Part shown: piece by piece, positions 1 through 4,685 of the stretch
How positions within the stretch are numbered: the first letter of the stretch is position 1
How the letters are laid out: the number at the start of each line of letters is the position of its first letter
Assembly (NCBI GenBank): GCA_022566435.1
Contig: JADFIX010000271.1
Location: 1 to 6,205 of the forward strand
DNA length: 6,205 nt
Source of the DNA: Planctomycetota bacterium
Lineage (GTDB): Bacteria; Planctomycetota; Phycisphaerae; UBA1845
Direction of reading: 5' to 3'
The notes under the pieces: model-generated
Told to the model about the DNA's origin: nothing
The model's input: the letters and a program-made list of their open reading frames with translations, nothing else
Database searches by the model: none
Made by a program: the position numbers and the translations under genes

Positions 1-282
1 CGGGATAGCGCGCGCCGCCGCCGGTCACCGCCTGAACGGAAACCTCCTCGATTCCCAACTCGGTCGAAAAAAACGCAAGCCAATTCGAATCGTCGCTTGC
101 CCGTAAAGCTCCCCGTATGACACCGTCTTGTAGGCGGCTTGACACGACGCGCACACTGAATCCGCAGCCTTCACGAATAGGCGAAGGCGGATCGTATCGA
201 CAATCACGAGTAGACGGGTGCCGTCAAGCCACCTATCGCCGATGCTCGTCTCCTTGACCTTGGTTTCCCGGCCGCTCGCGGA
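1..282 (-). pseudogene. Decayed or frameshifted coding remnant, unknown function
   Basis: Two minus-strand frames look coding-like here. One is open from 282 to its stop at 25, with a GTG at 207, and reads GDRWLDGTRLLVIVDTIR in its first half before its quality falls. The other is open from 223 to the window edge (74 codons, no evident start) and reads DSNWLAFFSTELGIEEVSVQ near the edge. Neither frame alone makes a convincing gene. Joining the fragment that ends at 233 to the first frame near 270-282, and then to the second near 190-200, gives one continuous plausible product. That would need two frameshifts, real or from assembly error. I do not recognise the family. Alternatively, the second frame is a separate gene continuing leftwards out of the window. 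Confidence 0.35.
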
Positions 283-772
283 TCAGACCCTGAGCGCGAA
301 GCCTTGCCACGTCGAAACCACGCGACCGTGCATACTCGGGGGTCAGGAAAATGCCGACGTCGCTGTGGATAATCTCGCGCCGACCACGATGCGTCACCGT
401 GAAGGTCGTCCCTGTCGGCACCAGGTCGCTGCCGATCTCGGTGACCGTGAACTGCACCGACTCGATTTCGCCGTTGACCTCGACAGATAAGTCGCCGTGA
501 TCCGCGACAAAGCCCTCGGGCGGAGCGACCGCGGCGGTCACGCCCCATTCACCGACGCTTTCGAAGATGAACGGATAGAGCTGTTCGGTGTTGTCCCACA
601 CCACGTACTCGGGCTCGATAATCAGAAGCTCCGAGCCCGTCCGCCGCGTCGTCTTACCCGGCACCCTCTTGCCGTCGGCTTTCACGATCTGTTGCAGGTG
701 CTTGCGTTTGAGCTCCCCGCAAACCAGATCGCTGGCGCTGACCCCGAGCGGATCGGGCAGGACAAAAAAAAC
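233..772 (-). pseudogene. 3' fragment of an unrecognised gene, 5' end missing
   Basis: An open frame gives about 180 well-formed residues with high G+C third positions, including ELLIIEPEYVVWDNTEQLYP and VGIFLTPEYARSRGFDVARL. It looks like a beta-rich, possibly extracellular protein tail; I see no catalytic motif and name no family. The frame stays open to a TTG at 877, but residues encoded above about 772 are arginine-rich and come from repeat and palindrome sequence, so they are probably not part of the protein. No ATG, GTG or ribosome site sits at the point where coding quality begins. A run of eight T (764-771 on this strand) marks that point and is a frameshift-prone site. The fragment ends in a charged tail at TAG 233, which may be the true end or the result of a frameshift near 270-282. 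Confidence 0.5.
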
Positions 773-790
773 GGCGGGAAGAAGCGACGA

Positions 791-821
791 GGGGTCAGTA
801 CCGCGAGCGTGAGCGACCGGC
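791..821. repeat. GC-rich dispersed-type motif, first copy
   Basis: The stretch from 796 (CAGTACCGCGAGCGTGAGCG onward) matches 4559-4586 at 21 of 28 positions, the first 11 identical. The near-repeat CGAGCGTGAGCG gives it internal symmetry. From memory, motifs of this kind are frequent in intergenic DNA of planctomycete genomes; I could not check this. It lies where the coding signal of the left-hand gene fragment stops. Confidence 0.4.
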
Positions 822-852
822 TCAGTTTGATCCGCTTTAGGCAGAAAACTGA

Positions 853-867
853 TCCGCCGCCGGCGGA
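853..867. repeat. Perfect short palindrome
   Basis: Arms TCCGCC (853-858) and GGCGGA (862-867) are separated by GCC. This is a REP-like GC-rich palindrome in non-coding DNA. It forms the arginine codons at the start of the artefactual extension of the left-hand frame, which argues that this extension is not protein-coding. Confidence 0.45.
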
Positions 868-916
868 ACGACTTCAAAGAGGGACAAAGGCGCGAAACCG
901 TGCAATGTGAAACAAT

Positions 917-979
917 ACCCCGAAGGGGTTAAAGAAAGTAGCCCAGGATCAGACTCGCTGCGCCGGGTCTGACCCTGGG
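917..979. repeat. Paired hairpins: REP- or MITE-like element
   Basis: A small hairpin (ACCCC-GAA-GGGGT, 917-929) is followed by a long one. Its left arm CCCAGGATCAGAC (942-954) pairs with GTCTGACCCTGGG (967-979) with one mismatch in 13 and a 12-nt loop. No T-run follows on either strand, so an intrinsic terminator is unlikely. The surrounding sequence resembles a type of dispersed element that I recall from planctomycete intergenic regions, unverified here. Confidence 0.55.
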
Positions 980-1166
980 TTGGTGATACCTAATGGCCCT
1001 AAGCTAAGGAAAGCGAGCGCATATCGTGCGTGCCTTGTTCGACGTGGACGTTTGTTCATCGACTGGGAACCCGCCTTCTCCGTAGTGAAAACGGCGGATT
1101 TCGTCGCAGCCGTGCTTAGGTTAGTGCCATTGGGTTTTGCCCGCCGTTGTTTGATCGTAATGGACA

Positions 1167-1192
1167 GGCGGGTGGAACCGGTGGAACCCGCC
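1167..1192. repeat. Inverted repeat upstream of the membrane-protein gene
   Basis: GGCGGGT (1167-1173) and ACCCGCC (1186-1192) are perfect inverted arms. They share a centre with the palindrome ACCGGT (1177-1182), with three mismatched pairs between. The dyad ends 32 nt before the proposed TTG start of the next gene, so it would lie in the 5' leader or promoter. It could be a dispersed repeat or an operator; nothing in the sequence decides. Confidence 0.45.
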
Positions 1193-1212
1193 CTACAACA
1201 CTGTTACGCAGC

Positions 1213-1218
1213 AAAGGA
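1213..1218 (+). promoter_or_regulatory. Ribosome binding site setting the TTG start
   Basis: AAAGGA stands 6 nt before TTG 1225, a good Shine-Dalgarno placement. The in-frame TTG at 1147 would add 26 residues encoded partly by the inverted repeat at 1167-1192, and the conserved N-terminal motif of the family begins only after 1225. Together these favour 1225. Confidence 0.6.
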
Positions 1219-1224
1219 CTCCTC

Positions 1225-2322
1225 TTGACCAATCGGATCATTGGTTTCGATCTTGCCCGGGCTCTTGCCGTCTCCGGCATGGTGATGGTTAATTTTAAGA
1301 TTGTCATGGGCGCACAGAAAAATGGCCCGGACTGGCTCGTATACTTGGTCGGGTTGCTCGATGGTCGAGCGGCCGCAACATTTGTCGTCCTGGCCGGCGC
1401 GGGCGTCTCGCTTCTTTCCCGTAGGGCGCGCACGCTGGATGACCGAGCTCTACTTGCGCAGGATCGTCGCACCCTGCTGAAACGTGCACTCTTTCTTTTC
1501 GTCATCGGTTCGCTCTACACCCCGATTTGGCCTGCCGATATCCTTCATCTCTACGGCGTTTATATCGCTGTGGCCGCCTTCCTGCTTGCGGCTCCCACAA
1601 GTCGGCTTTGGGCTTGCGCCGGCTCGCTCGTACTGGCGTTTTGCGTCATGCTTTTTGTGCTTGATTACGAAGAAGGGTGGGAATGGAGTACGCTGTCCTA
1701 TGAAGGTCTCTGGACCGCGGCGGGGATGGTCCGCCACATGTTTTTCAATGGTTTTAACCCGGTTATCCCCTGGTTGGCGTTGTTGCTACTGGGCATGATC
1801 CTCGGTCGCCTGGACTTGAGTTCCCCGGTCATGCGGCGGCGCGTCTTCACCTGGGCGGCCGGTGCCGCAATCGCCTCCGAACTCGTGAGTTGGCTTCTCG
1901 TTCGCACACTCTCCGCAGGGGCAAACTCCGTAGACCGGGAGCTCATCACAGCCATATTCGGAACCGGGCCGATGCCACCGATGCCGCTGTTCATGATGGT
2001 GGGGGGTGGGACGGCTTGCGCAGTTATTACAGCCTCGATTGCCCTCGGCGAGCGGTTTGGGGATTCGGCCTGGCTCCGTCCGTTCGTGGCAACGGGTCAA
2101 CTCGCACTCACGTTGTACGTCGGCCATGTCGTTGTCGGCATGGGAACGCTGGAGGCCATCGGACGATTGGAAAACCAGACCCTCCCGTTTGCAATTTTGG
2201 CTTCCGCCCTGTTCTGCGCGGCAGGCGTCATGTTCGCACATGTATGGCGAGGACGGTTCAAACGTGGACCACTCGAAGCACTCATGAGGTCCTTGACTCA
2301 ACCAAGAAAACGATCTGCATAA
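1225..2322 (+). CDS. DUF418/YeiB- or DUF1624-like multipass membrane acyltransferase-like protein
   Basis: A 365-residue inner-membrane protein with roughly ten hydrophobic segments. Residues 4-25 (RIIGFDLARALAVSGMVMVN) match the N-terminal pattern R-x3-D-x2-R-x-(A/L)-x3-GM-x3-N of the DUF418/YeiB and DUF1624 (heparan-alpha-glucosaminide N-acetyltransferase-like) families. Other family-like features are the glycine-rich segment LAGAGVSLL (56-64), DILHLYGVY (105-113) with a candidate functional His108, the IPWLALLLLGMILGRL segment (181-196), and GQLALTLYVGH (291-301), which resembles the DUF418 C-terminal motif. A basic tail (RGRFKRG, RKRSA) ends the protein. Length and motifs are normal, so it looks intact. 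Such proteins are thought to move acyl groups across or at the membrane, but the substrate cannot be told from sequence. It appears monocistronic: no coding neighbour lies within 300 nt on this strand. The TTG start is supported by AAAGGA at 1213-1218. Confidence 0.85.
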   Translation: MTNRIIGFDLARALAVSGMVMVNFKIVMGAQKNGPDWLVYLVGLLDGRAAATFVVLAGAGVSLLSRRARTLDDRALLAQDRRTLLKRALFLFVIGSLYTPIWPADILHLYGVYIAVAAFLLAAPTSRLWACAGSLVLAFCVMLFVLDYEEGWEWSTLSYEGLWTAAGMVRHMFFNGFNPVIPWLALLLLGMILGRLDLSSPVMRRRVFTWAAGAAIASELVSWLLVRTLSAGANSVDRELITAIFGTGPMPPMPLFMMVGGGTACAVITASIALGERFGDSAWLRPFVATGQLALTLYVGHVVVGMGTLEAIGRLENQTLPFAILASALFCAAGVMFAHVWRGRFKRGPLEALMRSLTQPRKRSA

Positions 2323-2460
2323 GAAGAGGTTTTCGCGGATGTCGCTCAACCAAGACGTTACTGCCGCCCGCAGCCACGTCTCGGACGCACCTTCTCTTGC
2401 CGGCCCGAGTTTGACTTGTGCAGCAAGGCCCGGTCACCCGGACACGGTCGGTCGCAGCCA

Positions 2461-2515
2461 GGTAACTCGGGCTTTGCCCGACGGAGCGTCGTCCGCTCTG
2501 CCGATGCCCGGCTGA
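2461..2515. repeat. Diverged copy of the inverted-repeat element (E1)
   Basis: Aligns with the better-preserved element at 3074-3143. CGGGC-TTT-GCCCG (2468-2480) is the left hairpin. The central part, GTCGTCCGCTCTGCCGATG, differs from the second copy mainly at one base. The right inverted arm is degraded. It borders the first unit of the tandem duplication. Confidence 0.55.
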
Positions 2516-2549
2516 GAACAACCAATCTGGCTCTCCGGACGAGTCGGTG

Positions 2550-2578
2550 CCCCACCCTTTGTTGCCCAAAGGGTGGGG
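2550..2578 (-). terminator. 3' hairpin downstream of first cysteine-rich gene
   Basis: CCCCACCCTTTG (2550-2561) pairs perfectly with CAAAGGGTGGGG (2567-2578) around a 5-nt loop, about 70 nt past the stop of the gene at 2647. No T-run follows on the minus strand, so it is not a textbook intrinsic terminator. It may instead stabilise the 3' end or be a dispersed hairpin repeat. The equivalent hairpin occurs after the second gene. Confidence 0.5.
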
Positions 2579-2646
2579 GACACGCCGATTCGTCAACCTG
2601 GGTCTCCCAACCCGCTAGGCACGAATACCAACTCAGCGGTCGGCCT

Positions 2647-2988
2647 TTAGCCTTGGCAGAATGGTTCGCCCCCCGGGCATACCCAGCAGCATGCTGGGAA
2701 GCCAGTCACGCAGACGGGGTGGCTGCAGGGGGGCTTGGTGCAACCGTGGCAAGGGTGTGCGTTGAGCCCCACGTCCGGCGGGGTCGCCGAACCCGAATCC
2801 TCCAAGAGGTCGCCAAAACAGACCCCCGCGTCATGATCCATCGCCGCCGCAGGATCGACAAGTGCGGCATCAGTGGATGCCGGGCCGACAGCGCCGGCCC
2901 ACAACCCAACCGCCGCCACACCAATCAACGCGACCGCGAGCACACCAGCCAACGCTACCGCTCTCCGCGCATACTTACCCATAAACAT
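2647..2988 (-). CDS. Small exported cysteine-rich protein, paralogue A
   Basis: A 113-residue protein of no family I recognise. Residues 1-10 (MFMGKYARRA) are basic, 11-32 are hydrophobic (signal peptide or single membrane anchor), 33-55 are Ala/Pro/Asp-rich (PASTDAALVDP), and the rest is a cysteine-rich tail with nine Cys: 57, 80, 83, 88, 93, 100, 101, 104 and 111. Motifs are HPCHGC (78-83), GFPACCWVC (96-104) and FCQ. The even spread of Cys suggests disulfides outside the cytoplasm or metal binding; both are inference. The frame is open upstream to an ATG at 3039, but that extension translates the purine-rich Shine-Dalgarno as KKKRRRV. AGGAG 7 nt before ATG 2988 fixes the start there. Paralogue B at 3361-3693 is about three-quarters identical, with an extra Ala missing in B and small indels in the tail. 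Stop is TAA. Confidence 0.75.
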   Translation of the reverse strand: MFMGKYARRAVALAGVLAVALIGVAAVGLWAGAVGPASTDAALVDPAAAMDHDAGVCFGDLLEDSGSATPPDVGLNAHPCHGCTKPPCSHPVCVTGFPACCWVCPGGEPFCQG

Positions 2989-3052
2989 GACTCTTCTCCT
3001 TTTCTTTTTCGAGTTGTCCGACACAAAACCAGATGACACGACACCCGGTTAC
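2989..3052 (-). promoter_or_regulatory. Conserved 5' leader of paralogue A with Shine-Dalgarno
   Basis: This 64-nt leader differs from the paralogue B leader (3694-3757) at 3 positions only, with no indels. AGGAG (complement of 2996-3000) lies in a long purine run 7 nt before the ATG. The leader is at least as conserved as the coding sequence, and similarity stops abruptly at its outer end. That is compatible with a shared untranslated region or regulatory element, or simply with a recent duplication boundary. Confidence 0.6.
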
Positions 3053-3073
3053 GATAAAGAAGCCATAAACCAC

Positions 3074-3143
3074 GTAGGTCGGGCTCTGCCCGACGGAACG
3101 TCGTCCACTCTGCCGATGTCGGGCCAAGCCTAGCCCGACCTAC
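3074..3143. repeat. 70-bp inverted-repeat element (E2), best-preserved copy
   Basis: Perfect 12-bp terminal inverted repeats, GTAGGTCGGGCT (3074-3085) and AGCCCGACCTAC (3132-3143), bound a 70-bp element. Each end can also fold by itself: GTCGGGC-TCT-GCCCGAC (3078-3094) and GTCGGGC with GCCCGAC (3118-3124 and 3133-3139). The centre carries ACGTCGTCCACTCTGCCGAT. It has no coding capacity; a MITE- or REP-type repeat is likely. It separates the two units of the tandem duplication. Confidence 0.7.
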
Positions 3144-3235
3144 TCGGCTCACTGTTCTTTCGAATTCAACGGTACCGATGCCCCCACGTCGACGAGAAGC
3201 GTGGACAGGGAAAGACACCGGTTTGTGCCTGGTAT

Positions 3236-3262
3236 GTCGGGCCGAGCCGCCCTACCCGGCTC
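3236..3262. repeat. Right-end remnant of the inverted-repeat element
   Basis: GTCGGGCCGAGCCGCCCTAC resembles the right end of the 3074-3143 element (GTCGGGCCAAGCCTAGCCCG). It sits directly before the point (3259) where unit 2 of the tandem duplication begins, as the E1 copy does for unit 1. The stretch between 3144 and 3235 shows nothing I recognise. Confidence 0.4.
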
Positions 3263-3277
3263 TCCGGTCGGGTCGGT

Positions 3278-3308
3278 CCCCCACCCTTTGCTGTGCAAAG
3301 GATGGGGG
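3278..3308 (-). terminator. 3' hairpin downstream of second cysteine-rich gene
   Basis: CCCCCACCCTTTG (3278-3290) pairs with CAAAGGATGGGGG (3296-3308) with one mismatch and a 5-nt loop, about 50 nt past the stop at 3361. It corresponds to the hairpin at 2550-2578. Loop sequence and one stem base differ, yet the stem remains. No T-run follows on the minus strand. Confidence 0.5.
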
Positions 3309-3360
3309 ACACGCCGAATCGTCAACCTGCAAAACACGGATACCGACTCAGCGGTCGGCC

Positions 3361-3693
3361 TTAGCTTTGGCAGAATATCTCGGCCCCACAACTCCAGCAG
3401 CATAATGGGAAGCCAGACACGCAGTAACAGTGGCCGGGGGGCGTGTTGCAACCGTGGCAGGGGTGTTGGTTGAGCCCCGCGTCTGGCGAGGTCGCTGAAT
3501 CCAAATCCTCCGAGAGGTCGCCAATACAGACCCCCGCGTCAAGATCCATCGCCGCAGGATCGACAAGTGCGGCATCAGTGGATGCCGGTCCGGCAGTGCC
3601 AGCCCACAAACCAACCGCCGCCACACCAATCAACGCGACCGTGAGCACGCCGACCAACGCGCCCGCTTTCCGTCCGTACTTACCCATCAACAT
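3361..3693 (-). CDS. Small exported cysteine-rich protein, paralogue B
   Basis: A 110-residue paralogue of the protein at 2647-2988, with the same architecture: basic start MLMGKYGRKA, hydrophobic segment about 11-32, acidic and Ala-rich linker, and a cysteine-rich tail. Nine Cys at 56, 79, 82, 89, 91, 98, 99, 102 and 108; eight occupy the same aligned positions as in A and one is shifted. HPCHGC (77-82), CVSGFPLCCWSC (91-102) and FCQ are kept. Substitutions are concentrated in the hydrophobic segment and between cysteines, consistent with a maintained protein. The start at 3693 is set by AGGAG 7 nt upstream; the in-frame ATG at 3744 again reads through the purine run. Function unknown; secretion, a disulfide-stabilised peptide or metal binding are inferences only. 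Confidence 0.75.
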   Translation of the reverse strand: MLMGKYGRKAGALVGVLTVALIGVAAVGLWAGTAGPASTDAALVDPAAMDLDAGVCIGDLSEDLDSATSPDAGLNQHPCHGCNTPPGHCYCVSGFPLCCWSCGAEIFCQS

Positions 3694-3757
3694 GACTCTT
3701 CTCCTTTTCTTTTTCGACTTGTGCAACACAAAACCAGATGACACGACACCCGGTTAC
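3694..3757 (-). promoter_or_regulatory. Conserved 5' leader of paralogue B with Shine-Dalgarno
   Basis: Matches the paralogue A leader at 61 of 64 positions. AGGAG lies at the complement of 3701-3705. Upstream of 3757 the sequence is unrelated to that upstream of paralogue A, so if the promoters lie further out they are not shared. Confidence 0.6.
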
Positions 3758-3912
3758 AATATGATGAAGCGATTAGCTAAAGTTACGTCGTCCGCTCCGC
3801 GATCTCACCCATCTGGAACGCTACGTCTTTCGTACTATCCTAATCCATGAATCCCTCGATGCAAGAAAATAAATGTAAATTGACAAGAAATTTATCATTG
3901 CTCACGCGAGAA

Positions 3913-3990
3913 CATTGTTGTGCAGGTGCAGTATTGAGAGCATTGTGCAAATGCAGCATTGGCGTCATTGTGCAAGTGCAGTATTGTCGG
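3913..3990. repeat. Three phased 25-bp repeats with TGCA-NN-TGCA dyads
   Basis: Three imperfect tandem repeats of the form CATTGTGCARRTGCAGYATTG. TGCA begins at 3921, 3946 and 3971 (exactly 25 bp apart), and each is followed 2 nt later by a second TGCA (3927, 3952, 3977). Repeats 2 and 3 agree at 21 of 25 positions and extend the symmetry to AT-NN-TGCA-NN-TGCA-NN-AT. Repeat 1 has 3 extra bases near its left end. The pattern resembles an array of operators for a dimeric regulator, or a short iteron cluster; no regulator or replication gene is in the window. Confidence 0.6.
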
Positions 3991-3996
3991 TATGCT
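3968..3996 (+). promoter_or_regulatory. Weak sigma70-like promoter candidate
   Basis: TTGTGC (3968-3973) and TATGCT (3991-3996) are 17 nt apart. They match the consensus at 3 and 4 of 6 positions. The -35 would overlap the third TGCA dyad, as expected for an operator, but no plus-strand gene follows for almost 700 nt. A chance match is quite possible. Confidence 0.15.
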
Positions 3997-4015
3997 TTGA
4001 GAGGCATGTTACCTC

Positions 4016-4037
4016 AAAAAAGGGCGACGAAATCGCC
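4016..4037 (-). terminator. Possible weak intrinsic terminator
   Basis: Read on the minus strand, GGCGA-TTTCG-TCGCC (4037-4023) is followed by C and six T (4021-4016). The 5-bp stem is short. It lies 130 nt downstream of the broken glycosyltransferase and could be the terminator of that former gene. Confidence 0.3.
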
Positions 4038-4127
4038 TAGGTCACAAGGCTAGAACCCCCAGATTACACGTCGAGTTTGCAAATAGACGGCATAACAAAG
4101 CCCTCAACCGGCGCGGCCGGAATGGCC

Positions 4128-4153
4128 ACAGCGGGGGAGAAACCCCCCGCTGT
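4128..4153. repeat. Strong 10-bp hairpin
   Basis: ACAGCGGGGG (4128-4137) and CCCCCGCTGT (4144-4153) pair perfectly around a 6-nt loop; GCC (4125-4127) and GGC (4157-4159) may extend it with a bulge. No T-run follows on either strand. It lies 16 nt beyond the point where the glycosyltransferase relic stops, so it may be a repeat associated with the break. Confidence 0.5.
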
Positions 4154-4168
4154 CTTGGCAAAACCGGG

Positions 4169-4423
4169 TCACAGCGCCGCCGCTCTACCGCAGTTTCTCG
4201 GATGTGTCTCGACCCAAATTGGTGTGGGATGTCTTGCGAGTTGCCATTTGCAGAGGGCGTTGGCCGTGCCGTCGGTCGAAACGTGGTTGATCACCATGAT
4301 GGGGACCCCGACGGCCTCGATGCGGACAAGCACGTCGAGCAACGTACCCGCGTTTTCATAAGTGGGGGTGATGACAAACGGTTGGAATATGCATGCACTC
4401 TCGGTTAACGAGGACCGACCCAT
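4169..4423 (-). pseudogene. N-terminal relic of a family 2 glycosyltransferase
   Basis: An 84-residue frame that reads as the first part of a GT2 (GT-A fold) domain. FVITPTYENAGTL (16-28) corresponds to the first strand and PTYN motif, IMVINHVSTDGTANAL (42-57) to the nucleotide-binding VVNDGSTDGT segment, and THPRNCGRAAAL (73-84) to the conserved HPxNxGKAxAL segment. The frame hits TGA immediately after this, whereas complete members run well past 200 residues with the DxD metal-binding region following; that part is absent here. The usual Asp-Gly of NDGS is His-Val (NHVS), and RNRGK has become RNCGR, both signs of relaxed selection. The ATG at 4423 is plausible but has no strong ribosome site. 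The family's normal role is transfer of sugar from nucleotide- or lipid-linked donors at the membrane; this fragment should be inactive. Confidence 0.65.
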
Positions 4424-4489
4424 TTATCGCCGCCAATCCACAAGCTGCTTTAAGGCAGATTCGGACCTATGGCGGGGCAAGCAAGACCC

Positions 4490-4586
4490 TGCCCGTGTCG
4501 GCGATCGGATGGGCACGGGCAAATCCCGGCGCGCCGGCACCCATGCCACCCCGGCGCTCAGTACCGCGACCGTAAGGGAGTGGCCG
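4490..4586. repeat. Palindrome cluster upstream of the ABC operon
   Basis: TGCCCGTG (4490-4497) and CACGGGCA (4514-4521) form an 8-bp inverted repeat. A perfect 12-bp palindrome CCGGCGCGCCGG (4526-4537) follows. Then CAGTACCGCGACCGTAAGGG begins a second copy (4559-4586) of the motif at 796. This occupies most of the 4424-4685 spacer. I looked for a cobalamin riboswitch here and saw no B12 box or typical core, so control of the operon by that route is not supported. Confidence 0.45.
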
Positions 4587-4685
4587 ACGACGCGGGAAAC
4601 CCGGCCGGCCGATCGCACACCGAAGAACCCCTCCAGCACATCCTCAAACGTTGGCAACTTCGTCCGGCGACCATACGATTCGGTC

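Larger units (their letters stand above)
773..1224. other. Gene-free, repeat-rich interval
   Basis: About 450 bases without a supportable gene. Open frames exist but show arginine- and proline-rich shadow translations. The interval holds the motif at 791-821, a palindrome at 853-867, a small hairpin at 917-929, a long hairpin at 942-979 and a dyad at 1167-1192, each listed separately. TGATCCGC occurs twice as a direct repeat (828-835 and 850-857). The promoter of the membrane-protein gene should lie in the right part, but I could not pick convincing -35 and -10 boxes. Confidence 0.6.
2323..2646. other. Gene-free interval with repeat copy and hairpin
   Basis: No supportable gene. The left part (2323-2460) shows nothing recognisable, including no clear terminator for the membrane-protein gene. 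The right part holds a diverged copy of the 70-bp element (2461-2515) and the 3' hairpin of the first cysteine-rich gene (2550-2578). Sequence from 2529 onward is duplicated from 3259 onward. Confidence 0.55.
2529..3757. repeat. Tandem duplication of a gene unit (2529-3052 and 3259-3757)
   Basis: The two stretches align along their whole length: 3' hairpin, 3' untranslated region, cysteine-rich gene and 5' leader. The offset is 730 nt at the left end and 705 nt at the leader end, the difference arising from small indels. One is an extra stretch of about 20 nt after 2601 in unit 1; another is a 9-nt net difference within the genes. Similarity ends sharply upstream of the leaders at 3052 and 3757. 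Remnants of the inverted-repeat element lie at the outer and inner borders (2461-2515, 3074-3143, 3236-3262, 3785-3803), so recombination between element copies is a reasonable mechanism. Confidence 0.8.
3758..4168. other. Gene-free interval with phased repeats and hairpins
   Basis: About 410 nt with lower G+C around 3850-3900. A short element remnant (ACGTCGTCCGCTCCGCGAT, 3785-3803) continues the border of the duplication. It is followed by the 25-bp phased repeats, a weak minus-strand terminator candidate and a strong hairpin at 4128-4153. An open frame of 68 codons at 3847-4053 translates the repeats and has no ribosome site, so I do not call it a gene. Confidence 0.55.

Noticed and set aside
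1786..2349. 187-codon minus-strand frame opposite the membrane protein
   Set aside because: Shadow of a well-supported membrane protein on the plus strand.
2411..2425. Remnant of a third copy of the cysteine-rich gene leader (GACTTGTGCA also near 3716)
   Set aside because: The match is only about 10 bp and the flanks do not align, so chance is likely.
2416..3036. 206-codon plus-strand frame opposite paralogue A
   Set aside because: It is the complement of the cysteine-rich gene and its repeats; Arg/His/Pro-rich composition is typical of a shadow frame.
3913..3990. CRISPR array
   Set aside because: The repeats are directly adjacent, imperfect and have no spacers; no cas gene is present.
3847..4053. 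68-codon plus-strand frame over the phased repeats
   Set aside because: It has no ribosome binding site, translates the DNA repeats into Cys/Val/Gln runs, and shows no coding bias.
4022..4070. Possible tRNA on the minus strand (GGTTCTAGCC resembles a T-loop)
   Set aside because: Flanking bases do not pair as a T-stem and no acceptor or anticodon stem can be built.
4362..4685. N-terminal extension of the binding protein by 108 residues
   Set aside because: It covers palindromes and the glycosyltransferase relic on the opposite strand, and would bury the signal peptide inside the protein.
4424..4685. Cobalamin riboswitch upstream of the binding protein
   Set aside because: No B12 box or conserved core could be seen by eye; only palindromes and a dispersed-type motif are present.
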